From Okeania sp. SIO1I7 (GTDB lineage Bacteria; Cyanobacteriota; Cyanobacteriia; Cyanobacteriales; Microcoleaceae): a stretch of DNA of 64,000 nt. The number at the start of each line of letters is the position of its first letter. The first letter of the stretch is position 1. The DNA lies in contig JAAHGF010000006.1 in the NCBI GenBank assembly GCA_010672585.1, positions 242,635-306,634 of the forward strand, given 5' to 3'. Under the pieces are notes generated by a model. That model made no database searches and had not been told where the DNA came from. It saw only the letters and a list, made by a program, of their open reading frames with translations. Both the position numbers and the translations under genes were made by a program. This document shows positions 28,050 to 36,769 of this stretch, piece by piece.

Positions 28050-28973
28050 TTAAAAACGTTTCTCTAACCAAATTTGTAAATCCTCCAAACTATTAAAATC
28101 TAAAATATCCTCGGTTAAACTTTCCAAATCATCTAAAACTAAATCTTCAATCTGATTAATTATTGTGGCTGGAATTTCTCCAAAACGCTTTTTTAGTAAA
28201 CGCATAATTAGAGCGATCGCTTCTTTTCAACGTCCTTTTTCTTCTCCTTTTTCTTCTCCTTTTTTTTCGGCATACATTATGCGCCCTCTTTCATCTTGCA
28301 TTGCTATTGCTCGACGCTCAACTATATCTAATTCTTCTCTACTTAGATTGATTCTATTAGCAATATTTAAAGCCTTTTCTATTTCAGAAACTTCCCCGAG
28401 ATTTTCAGGGATACTATCCAATTTTGTCGCATCTTTGAGAAAATATATCCATTTATCAGTCAAACTATTTAAGTCGGATAAAACTTTCTTAAATTTTGGT
28501 AATTCTACGAAAATTAATCGCAATTGTTTGTCGAGGCATTCAAAGTTTTTCGTCTCCTCCTTAAACAAAAATTTATTGATAAAATTATTAGGTTTTTCAA
28601 ACAGAACAAAATCTGTAATTGTGACGGCGATAGCTGGATTTAGCAGAAGATAATCTTCCCCTGTTTCTAACTGATTTGCATAAGCTTTAGCTAGGTTGTA
28701 AGCTACTTGTTTGTTGAAACCTGACATTCTGGCAACTTGCATTTCAATAACTACAATTGAGCAGTCTACTAAAACTGCTTTAATATCTAAATATGTATCT
28801 TTTAAACTGATTAATTGACCGGGATTATAGGGGTTCAGGATTGTTAGAGATTGAATTACTTTTTTGCCTCCATAAATTATGGCATTGAGAAAGCTAATTA
28901 AGATGTCTTGACTTTGGTCGGAACCAAAAATTTTTTTGAAGGCATAATCGACTTTGGGATTAATAAATTTCAT
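28050..28973 (-). pseudogene. Rpn-type PD-(D/E)XK nuclease/transposase with in-frame stop
   Basis: The main frame (28227-28973, 248 residues) belongs to the Rpn/PDDEXK_2 'recombination-promoting nuclease' family. It starts MKFINPKVDYAFKKIFGSD, with the active-site core DTYLDIKAVLVDCSIVVIEMQVA near residue 58, which keeps the D...ExQ pattern. It stops at TGA (28227-28229) after the charged GEEKGEEKGR. The same frame continues open for 59 more codons (KEAIALIMRLLKKRFGEIP..., ending ...LEDLQIWLEKRF) to a stop at 28050-28052. This tail is the C-terminal domain such proteins normally carry. I therefore infer a nonsense mutation; a shortened active nuclease remains possible. Confidence 0.75.
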
Positions 28974-29529
28974 AATTATTTCTATTTAATTTTATTTATA
29001 TTTGTAGATTTTTTATCCAAATTCACTATTAGTTAAGTTTAGCAAATATTGTATTTGTAAACATTTAGCATTCAGCCGTCAGTTTTTAGTGAGTGATAAA
29101 AGTTTTATTAATTGAGCTAGAAAAATTTTACTATAGAACCACTGAGTGGCATCTCTAAAAATTTGTACGCTCCTATTACTTAACTTAAGCATATATCTTT
29201 TCGGAGAAAGATATTTCCAATCATCAAAAATCAAATCAATTATTGTAGATAAATCATCAATTATTCCTCTCCTGGGAGGGGGAGGGGCGAGGGGTGGGTT
29301 CCCTACTCCCTACTCCCTACTCCCTCTTTTCTGGAGAGAGCTAAAAGATACGATCGGGGGTTCTATAAAAGTCAAAAAGTCAGCTATAAAGTTTATATTC
29401 ACTTAAAACCTATCCTTAAACATAGGGTATTATTGCTGATAGCTGACAGCTAATGGTATAACGATATTTGTTGGCATACTGTTTCTCAAATTACTACTCC
29501 CTACTCCCTACTCTCTATTCCTTAAAAAA
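28974..29529. other. Intergenic region, 556 bp
   Basis: It contains fragments of family 1 ends (AGCATTCAGCCGTCAG near 29068), the GC-rich CCTCTCCTGGGAGGGGGAGGGGCGAGG hairpin used in family 2 (near 29272), and TCCCTACTCCCTACTCC simple repeats. No gene is seen. Part must hold the promoter of the helicase gene. Confidence 0.5.
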
Positions 29530-30918
29530 ATGAATATATTAGTAGAAAATATAGGCATTCCTAAAATACCATCTAATTTAAAATTACGACCCTATCAAGA
29601 GCAAGCTATTAATAATTGGTTTACAAATAGAGGTAGGGGAATTTTGAAGATGGCAACAGGTAGTGGAAAAACAATAACTGCCTTAGCGATCGCTACTCAA
29701 CTTTATCAAAAAATTGCTTTACAAGCATTAATTGTGATTTGTCCTTACTGTCATTTAGTAACTCAATGGGCAAGAGAATGTGAAAAGTTTAATCTTAAAC
29801 CAATTCTCGCTTTTGAGAATGTACATACTTGGCAAAATCAACTTTCTACTACACTTTATAATATTCATTCTGGCTATGAAGAATTTATTACTGTTATTAC
29901 TACAAACTCTACTTTTATTTCAGATAGTCTCCAATCTCAGATTAAATATTTTCCTGAAAAAACTCTGATTATTGGGGATGAAGCACATCATTTAGGTTCG
30001 CCCAAGTTAGAGAAGAGTTTACCAAAAAATATTGGTTTAAGACTTGCTTTGTCTGCCACGCCAGAAAGATATTTTGATGACCAAGGAACTACAGCGATTT
30101 TAGATTATTTTGGTGAAGTATTACAGCCTGAATTAACTTTAGCTGATGCTATTAGACAAGGTGCTTTAGCTCGTTATCTTTATTATCCAGTTTTAGTAGA
30201 ACTAACCGAAGCAGAAAGTCGCGCTTATGCTAAATTAACCTCGAAAATTGGTTGGGCATTATTATTATCAGAGAAAGAAAATGTAGAAATAGAAAAAGAA
30301 GATTTAACAGCTTTATTAATTCAGCGTTCCCGTTTAATCGCTGCAGCAAAAAATAAATTAACAGCATTAAAAACATTAATGGCAAACCGTTTACAAACCA
30401 GTCATACTTTATTTTATTGTGGGGATAGTTCGGTAGAAACTGAAGATATTTCAAATTTAAGGCAAATGGAAGCGGTAGTAAGAATATTAGGTTATGAATT
30501 AGGTTATCGAGTTAATACTTATACTGCTGAGACTCCAATTAAAAAAAGAGAAAAATTAAGGCAACAATTTGAAAGTGGAGAATTGCAAGGTTTAGTCGCA
30601 ATTAGATGTTTAGATGAAGGAGTAGATATACCAGCAATTAAAAATGCAGTTATTTTGGCAAGTAGTCAAAATCCACGACAATTTATTCAGAGAAGAGGAC
30701 GAATTTTACGACCTCATCCAAGTAAAGAAAGGGCAACTTTATTTGACATGATTGTTTTGCCTCCAGATATGGGTAGAAGTACATTGGAAGTAGAACGAAA
30801 TTTACTTAGAAAAGAGTTGAAAAGGTTCTTAGAATTTGCAGATTTAGCAGATAATTCTGGAGAAGCTAGGAGAAAGTTATTAAAAATTCAAAAAAGATAC
30901 GGATTATTAGATATTTGA
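29530..30918 (+). CDS. Dnd-type restriction helicase (DEAD/DEAH family)
   Basis: The 462-residue SF2 helicase resembles the family tied to DNA phosphorothioation restriction ('dnd restriction' type 1 family in cyanobacteria). The start PYQEQAINNWFTNRGRGILK is followed by Walker A MATGSGKTITALAIA near residue 44. The DEAH box is IIGDEAHHLG near residue 150, motif III is LALSATPER, and motif VI is QFIQRRGRILRPHPS near residue 395. The island contains the Dnd modification genes, so a role in cutting unmodified DNA is plausible. No nuclease domain is fused. It starts at ATG 29530 after an A-rich leader. Confidence 0.85.
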   Translation: MNILVENIGIPKIPSNLKLRPYQEQAINNWFTNRGRGILKMATGSGKTITALAIATQLYQKIALQALIVICPYCHLVTQWARECEKFNLKPILAFENVHTWQNQLSTTLYNIHSGYEEFITVITTNSTFISDSLQSQIKYFPEKTLIIGDEAHHLGSPKLEKSLPKNIGLRLALSATPERYFDDQGTTAILDYFGEVLQPELTLADAIRQGALARYLYYPVLVELTEAESRAYAKLTSKIGWALLLSEKENVEIEKEDLTALLIQRSRLIAAAKNKLTALKTLMANRLQTSHTLFYCGDSSVETEDISNLRQMEAVVRILGYELGYRVNTYTAETPIKKREKLRQQFESGELQGLVAIRCLDEGVDIPAIKNAVILASSQNPRQFIQRRGRILRPHPSKERATLFDMIVLPPDMGRSTLEVERNLLRKELKRFLEFADLADNSGEARRKLLKIQKRYGLLDI

Positions 30919-32523
30919 ATTTGAAAAATTAATGGATTTTGTTGAAGCGTATTGTAAGCATTCAGCCATCAGCTATTGCTTCTTTTTAGTTTTAGATAAA
31001 AGCTTTACTAATTGAGTGAGAATTAAATTTTACGCTCTCTAGCTGGCTTTAAAGTCTATATATTAAAATCCGCTTATAAGAGCTGAGAGCTGACAGCTAA
31101 GTAGAGCAGTTTAAAAAAAAGATGTTGCATTTTTAATCACAAAACTCCTAAAGAGAATTAATATAAACTTTTGAGCTAATTTACAATTTGATAGATAGCC
31201 CCCCAAAATTACCATGTTCTACTTAATAGCTGAATCCTTACACCGTATTATAGCTGCGCAAACAAACTTCAGATTTCTGACGAATTGAATACCAGATGAA
31301 TTTTTGAACAATCAAGTTAAAATATTTAGTCAAATATCCCTCTGTCAATTCTAGTAGAAAGATGAAAAAGCTTGAAATTTTAAAAAGTTATTGATTCTTT
31401 TCAATTACAGCAGTTTTAGATTTGATGAAGTACATATTTATAGTGCTTTATCGAAATACTTAATTGAAAATAGAGAATATGGAATAGAGATTAAAGTTAG
31501 ACTTTACCTGAGCATCCTTAAAAGTATAGTCAGCTAAGTTCTATCTATTTTATTTACCCAATTTTTATGATTAATTTATTTACAAACTCCGATAACAGTT
31601 CTATAGCAATCCTAAATTAGTTGTGAAAATTTTTATAATAGTTAATTTCAATTGAAAACCTTTAAAATTCTGTACGTCGCCAATTCGACCGCTCCCCTAC
31701 CTGACTCCTAACTACCACCAAAATATTAAAACTTAAATAGGATTGCTATATCTTAAGTACCTAAGCAAAATTAATTGTATATTTCTAATCTATTTTATGA
31801 ACGTTAAATCTCCTACTATATCTAGACTGCCACTATTTTTTATTAAAATTAAAATCCACTGGTTATTTTGTGTACCTACTTATAGCAAACAAAATTCACA
31901 GGAATTTGATTACAGATTAATATGTAATTCCTGCCTACAACCAAACAGTTTAGACCTCCTAGTAATTGTAAAAATTTAACTTTTTTTCCCCCCTTTTTAT
32001 ATACCTCTCTTTCTCTATTCCCTATTCCTATATCTGGCGCTACCGTATTCCGTGACTTAGGATTGCTATATGTATCAGTCGAGCTTACTTTTTTCTTATA
32101 TCAAGTCCGTCAGTATTGTAAAGTAAGGGTCAGGAAGAAGGAAGAGGGAAGAAGGCTTAAAAACCTGAAAAAAACTTAAATTTCCTGTAGATATTCACGC
32201 TAACTTTTACACAAATGATAAAGTGCGGATATGATATTACTTCCTTGTTCAAGAAATTGGTATTAGTTTGTAAAATATCTACAGAATTAAGCAACAACTC
32301 ATATAACAACATGGGCAAAAATTTCATACTTGTCGATCTATTGCATGGATTTTTGACAAATGATTTAGGATTGCTATATATATTGATGGAGCTGATACCA
32401 TATTAATAAAGTTATAGTAGAAATTATAATCTAGTAGCCTCCTTTTCCAGGGTAGTGGAGCGATCAAGCTCTTTCATATCTTTAATAAATTGATATTACT
32501 TCTTCCTTCTTACTTAAATAAAA
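30919..32523. other. Large intergenic region, 1.6 kb
   Basis: No convincing gene is present. A miniature element-like unit bounded by TATAGCAATCCTA and TAGGATTGCTATA lies at 31602-31750. Single GGATTGCTATAT ends recur at about 32059 and 32369. A degenerate family 1 left end (GTAAGCATTCAGCC at 30954) lacks a matching right end. Confidence 0.5.
31602..31750. mobile_element. Possible miniature element, family 5
   Basis: The 149-bp segment is bounded by perfect inverted 13-mers TATAGCAATCCTA and TAGGATTGCTATA. Isolated copies of the end sequence recur downstream. No target duplication is evident, so this call is weaker than for families 1 and 2. Confidence 0.5.
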
Positions 32524-32769
32524 ATGACTCTAGAATACTCAGACAAACCAACCACAACAATATCAAGAATTTTTTCAGAAAAGCATTCAAAGTATGACGT
32601 TAAAACTCAAGCAAAACTGAATAATATTCAAGAACCAATTACTACTTCACCCCCAGAAGTCAAGCAAATTATTGGGCGAGTATTACAACTAGAAAAAGAC
32701 CGACTTTATAAAAAAACTCCTCGAATTAACGATGATATTCTCAAAATTATTAAAGAAGCGGTGCAATGA
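32524..32769 (+). CDS. Small partner protein of the second SMC-like ATPase
   Basis: The 81-residue product has a Thr/Ser-rich N-terminus and a lysine-rich C-terminus with a predicted helical segment (PEVKQIIGRVLQLEKDRLYKK). Its stop overlaps the start of the next gene (ATGA at 32766-32769), a sign of translational coupling. I do not recognise the family. It is plausibly a DNA-binding or adaptor subunit of the ATPase it is coupled to. Confidence 0.75.
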   Translation: MTLEYSDKPTTTISRIFSEKHSKYDVKTQAKLNNIQEPITTSPPEVKQIIGRVLQLEKDRLYKKTPRINDDILKIIKEAVQ

Positions 32770-34832
32770 AATTAATCTCAATTATATTGTGTAACTTTCG
32801 TCAGTTTTACGGCAAAACTCCAGAAATAATTTTGGCATCAGGCCAGAAAAATACAACAATAATTCATGGCAATAATGGTGCAGGTAAAACTACCATAATG
32901 AACGCCTTTACTTGGGTACTTTATGAAAAATTTAGCGCCGCTTTTGTAGTAGAAACTCAACTGGTAAATAAACGAGCAATTACAGAAGCAAAACTTGGTA
33001 AAGCCATAGCTTGTTGGGTAGAAATTGTATTTGAACATGATAATAAACGGTATCAAGCTAAACGTTTATCACGAGCTTATCGGAATGAAAAAAATGAAAT
33101 TGAACATGGTAAAAGTGAGTTATATATGCAAATAGCTGGAGATGACGGACGTTGGTCTCCACCCCCAGAACATCCTGATGATATTATTGGTAGAATTTTG
33201 CCAGAAAGTTTACATAGATATTTCTTTTTTGACGGAGAAAGAATTGAGTATATTGTTAGGGATGACCGGAAAAGTGAAATAGCAGAAGCGACGAAAGAAT
33301 TATTAGGAATTGAAGTATTAAATCGTTCTGTTAGACATTTAGGAGAGGCAAAAAAATCCTTGGAAACTGATTTGAGATTAATTGGTAATCCTGAAACTAA
33401 AAAGCTGCTGAAAGAAAAAAATCAAATTGAACAAGAGATTAATAAATTATCAAAACGCCAAACAGAGATAGAGAAAGAATTACAAAATCATCGAGCAGTT
33501 AAGAAAGAAATTAGTAGTCGTTTAGTAGAATTTAAAGGTGCAGAAGGATTACCCCAACAAAAAGACCAATTAAATCTCCAGATAGTATCAATCAAAGAAC
33601 AAATATTACAAGCTCATCAGGGGTTAAAAAGAGCCATATCAACTCGTGGTTATATGGTTTTCTTGTCAGATGCCATAGAAAAATTCCGAGAAATTTTTGG
33701 TAATTTAAAAGAAAAAGGAGAGTTACCCATAGGAATAAAAAAACAGTTTGTACAACAATTATTAGAAAAACAACGTTGTATTTGTGGAGCTGAATTAACT
33801 ATAGATTCCCAAGGGAGAAAATCAGTAGAAAAATGGATGGAAAAAGCCGAAATTGCTGATGTAGAAGAAACCGCAATTAGAATGAGTATACAGATAGATG
33901 AAATTGACAAACAAGTACTAGAGTTTTGGGATGAAGTTGATAGACAACAAGCTAATATCGAAAAATTGCGTTATCAACTTTCACAGGTTGAAAATGAATT
34001 AGAGTCAGTTCAAAAAAAACTACGAAATTATCCAGACGAAGATATTCAGCAGTTACAAAAACGGTTAGATGAAATAGAAATTAAAGTAGGAAACTTAAAT
34101 AGAGAAACTGGTTCAAATGCTCTACAGCTAGAAACTTTAAATAAAGAAATTAAAATCTTAGATAAACAACTTGATAAACAACAAATGAATGAATTAAAAC
34201 AAGTTTTAGCCCAAAGGCGAATTTCAGCTACTCAAGATGCTATCAATAGATTGATAGAAGTCCGAGGGCGTCTAGAAAAACAGTTTAGAGTCTCTTTGGA
34301 AAAACGAGTACAAGAATTATTTTCAGAAATTTCTTTTACTCCCTATATTCCTAAATTAAATGAAAAATATGAATTAACTTTAGTAGAAAATACTGGTGGA
34401 GAAGACGCCTTAGTTGCCGCTTCTACAGGAGAAAATCAAATCCTCAGTTTGGCATTTATTGGTAGTATTATTGACGAAGTAAGAATCTGGAGTCAAAAAA
34501 ACACTTTAATGGGACCCGATAGTAGCACTTTTCCCATAGTAATGGATTCCCCTTTTGGCAGTTTAGATGAAATTTATCGCAGACAAATTGCCAATATTAT
34601 TCCTCAATTAGCAAATCAATTAGTTGTATTAGTAACTAAAACTCAATGGCGAGGAGAAGTAGCTGAAGAAATGACTAATTATATTGGTAGAGAATATGTG
34701 CTTTCTTATAATTCTCCAAAATTAGATTGTGAAGAAGATGCTATTCAGTTAAGTGGAGAATCTTATCCTTTGGTAAAACGTAGTCCCAATGAATTTGAAT
34801 ATACAGAAGTGCTTGAAGTAGATTATGATTAA
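32766..34832 (+). CDS. DndD/RecF-like SMC ATPase, second paralogue
   Basis: The 688-residue protein is an AAA/SMC-like ATPase distinct from dndD. Walker A is HGNNGAGKTTIMNAF near residue 38. A FFFDGERIEYIV segment near residue 152 parallels the LFDGEQ motif of DndD. Coiled-coil stretches lie at about 205-460. They hold a central CICGAEL pair near residue 338, in the manner of a zinc hook as in Rad50. The ABC signature STGENQILSLAFI is near residue 555 and Walker B IVMDSPFGSLDE near residue 595. It is coupled by 4-bp overlap to an 81-residue gene and follows the Dnd-type helicase, so it probably belongs to a second defence or Dnd module. Confidence 0.83.
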   Translation: MKLISIILCNFRQFYGKTPEIILASGQKNTTIIHGNNGAGKTTIMNAFTWVLYEKFSAAFVVETQLVNKRAITEAKLGKAIACWVEIVFEHDNKRYQAKRLSRAYRNEKNEIEHGKSELYMQIAGDDGRWSPPPEHPDDIIGRILPESLHRYFFFDGERIEYIVRDDRKSEIAEATKELLGIEVLNRSVRHLGEAKKSLETDLRLIGNPETKKLLKEKNQIEQEINKLSKRQTEIEKELQNHRAVKKEISSRLVEFKGAEGLPQQKDQLNLQIVSIKEQILQAHQGLKRAISTRGYMVFLSDAIEKFREIFGNLKEKGELPIGIKKQFVQQLLEKQRCICGAELTIDSQGRKSVEKWMEKAEIADVEETAIRMSIQIDEIDKQVLEFWDEVDRQQANIEKLRYQLSQVENELESVQKKLRNYPDEDIQQLQKRLDEIEIKVGNLNRETGSNALQLETLNKEIKILDKQLDKQQMNELKQVLAQRRISATQDAINRLIEVRGRLEKQFRVSLEKRVQELFSEISFTPYIPKLNEKYELTLVENTGGEDALVAASTGENQILSLAFIGSIIDEVRIWSQKNTLMGPDSSTFPIVMDSPFGSLDEIYRRQIANIIPQLANQLVVLVTKTQWRGEVAEEMTNYIGREYVLSYNSPKLDCEEDAIQLSGESYPLVKRSPNEFEYTEVLEVDYD

Positions 34833-34878
34833 ACCTCTGGCAAAAGTGTTAATTAAATCAATTCAAGACTATGAAATA

Positions 34879-35100
34879 GTAAGCATTCAGCTGTCAGCTA
34901 TCAGCTATCAGCTATGAGTTATGAACTTACTATTACACCGAAAGAGGAATTAGTCTCCAAAAAGAATTAAAACTTATGTTTGCGTAGCATTCCGCAGGAA
35001 ATAAAAAGGTCATTAGCTAGCTTTAGTAAGTTATTAGATTCAAAAGCTGTTTGCGTAGCATTCCGCAGGAAAAGCTGACAGCTAATAGCTGAATGCTTAC
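34879..35100. mobile_element. Miniature element, family 1 (8-bp TSD), copy 4
   Basis: The 222-bp element (GTAAGCATTCAGC to GCTGAATGCTTAC) is flanked by perfect ATGAAATA duplications at 34871-34878 and 35101-35108. Two internal small dispersed repeats (GTTTGCGTAGCATTCCGCAGGA) lie at about 34979 and 35047. Confidence 0.92.
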
Positions 35101-35326
35101 ATGAAATAAACAATTTCATCTCCCTATTTCCTATTCCCTATTCCCCGACTTCTGCAAGAAGTATTTTAAACTCTAAATAGTAGAATATATAGCAATCAAA
35201 GGAAAGGTTAGAACATATCAAAAGTTTAAAACTCAGACAACGCAAGATTGTCCCTTCTTACTTCTTCTTTCTTCCTTCTGCTATAACTATACAGTTTCAC
35301 AGAAGTCATCCATCAATTGCCTAATT

Positions 35327-35580
35327 AGGGTTTGCTGAAAAAGTCTTTTAGTAGGGGTAGGAGACAGGAGAAAACCCACCCCTCGCCCCTCAGGAGACAG
35401 GAGGAATGGGAATGAGCGAGGAGGTAGGAGCGGGGGTTTTGTCTCTCAATTTTTCTGCCCAACTCTTGACCAAAATCCTGAATTTTTGAACCATTAACAC
35501 CTAAAACCTCGCACTTTTTGATACTTAAAAATGCGCTCAACCTTTATCTGTAAATACTTTAGATTTAATCAGCAATCCCT
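35327..35580 (-). mobile_element. Miniature element, family 2 (4-bp TSD), copy C
   Basis: The element has ends AGGGTTTGCTGAA and GATTTAATCAGCAATCCCT with AATT duplications at 35323-35326 and 35581-35584. It is in reverse orientation relative to copies A, B and D. It is 254 bp with internal GC-rich repeats. Open frames inside it are not considered genes. Confidence 0.8.
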
Positions 35581-36127
35581 AATTATGAGAAAAACTTTCC
35601 TCCGGAAATACTATGCAAACAGCTAGGTAAGATACACTCAAGACAGTCATCCTTTAAAATTGCATGAACACCTAAACTTTGATTGAAAATAATTTCAAAT
35701 GATTATTTCACGTCATTAGATATGACCGAAAAATTTTGGTCTCAAGGTTCCCTTTTTAAGGGGATAAAAAGAGAAGATTCAATATTTAAAGCTTCTTGCT
35801 TTCCTACGGAATGCTGCGCAAACAGCTAGAGATACTATTAACGCAGTTCCTCCAGCAGGAGGCTAACTGATAACTGAAATTACATTATTTATGTGAATTA
35901 GTATTAGTAATATCAACTCAAGTTTTTAAGTGGAGATATTGTGGAATAATCTCACCCTTTTTATCTTGCATTTATACATAGATTATTCCCTGACCGCTGC
36001 TCTCCTTTGTGCAGCATGACAAACGGAAAGTCAGAAATAGGAACTCACCAAGTCAGAAGTTTTTTTGCACGATTATTTTCGGTAATAAAATCTCTATTTT
36101 TAGACGGAGAAATAGGGTGACGCGACC

Positions 36128-36191
36128 ACCGCTATAAATTTTATTTTAGCGGTTGAAAATTAGTGGTGAGTAACAATCTCTCACTAATTTT
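36128..36191 (+). promoter_or_regulatory. Two stem-loops in the leader of the DUF4332 gene
   Basis: ACCGCTA at 36128 pairs with TAGCGGT at 36147-36153, and AAAATTAGT...GAG at 36156 pairs with CTCACTAATTTT at 36180-36191. The two hairpins sit within 180 bases of the DUF4332 start. They could be a 5' regulatory element or a terminator of a short transcript. No known riboswitch is recognised. Confidence 0.3.
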
Positions 36192-36304
36192 AACTTCTAA
36201 CTTTCAGTCCGAATGCTCCGCAAACACACTTCTGATTTTTGACTTCTTGAATATAGCTCCTCGGAAAGAGGTAAAATAGTCAAATGTTAAATAGGAGAGA
36301 AATT

Positions 36305-36769
36305 ATGATACATAATATTCAAGATATTGAAGGTATGAATTCTGTATATGCTGAAAAATTAATAGGAGTAGGTATTACTAATGTTGCAGAACTATTAGAA
36401 AAATGTTCTTCTCTCGCAGGAATAGAAGAATTGGAGCAAGCTACTTCTATTGAAAAAGACCTGATTATTCAGTGGGTAAATTTTGCTGATTTATCACAAA
36501 TTAAAGGAGTAGATCGGGAATATTTTTCCCTATTATCAGCTTTGGGAATACATACAATTTCTGAATTAAAAAATCGGTTTCCTGAAACACTCCACTCTCA
36601 GATGATGAAGCTTAACCTTCAAAAACAACTCGTGCAACGCTTGCCTAGTTTAAGTCTTGTTAGAAGTTGGGTTGCTCAGGCAACAAATCTTCAAAGAAAA
36701 ACTGCCCATAACAATGTGCCAACTACTAAATTACCATCAAAAAAATGGTCTATAGATTGGTCTGATTAA
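36305..36769 (+). CDS. DUF4332-type protein (helix-hairpin-helix-like)
   Basis: The 154-residue product contains two repeats of the helix-hairpin-helix-like DUF4332 pattern. DIEGMNSVYAEKLIGVGITNVAELLEK is near the N-terminus, and QIKGVDREYFSLLSALGIHTISELKNRF about 60 residues later. In this family the pattern suggests binding to DNA or protein. The ATG at 36305 has a good AGGAG ribosome binding site. A possible upstream ATG at 36284 has none. The long tandem array begins shortly after its stop. Confidence 0.78.
   Translation: MIHNIQDIEGMNSVYAEKLIGVGITNVAELLEKCSSLAGIEELEQATSIEKDLIIQWVNFADLSQIKGVDREYFSLLSALGIHTISELKNRFPETLHSQMMKLNLQKQLVQRLPSLSLVRSWVAQATNLQRKTAHNNVPTTKLPSKKWSIDWSD

Larger units (their letters stand above)
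34833..36304. other. Intergenic region with two miniature elements, 1.47 kb
   Basis: No gene is seen. It holds family 1 copy 4 (34879-35100), family 2 copy C (35327-35580) and several small dispersed repeats of the GTTTGCGTAGCATTCCGCAGGA type (34978, 35047, 35805, 36005, 36215). Two stem-loops lie just before the DUF4332 gene. Confidence 0.55.

Noticed and set aside
28165-28653. 162-residue plus-strand frame
   Set aside because: It is the antisense shadow of the Rpn-type nuclease gene, which has clear family motifs.
35325-35540. 71-residue frame beginning SAFLSIKKCEVLG
   Set aside because: It is within family 2 copy C and corresponds to the same repeated frame as at 2770, so it is not a gene.
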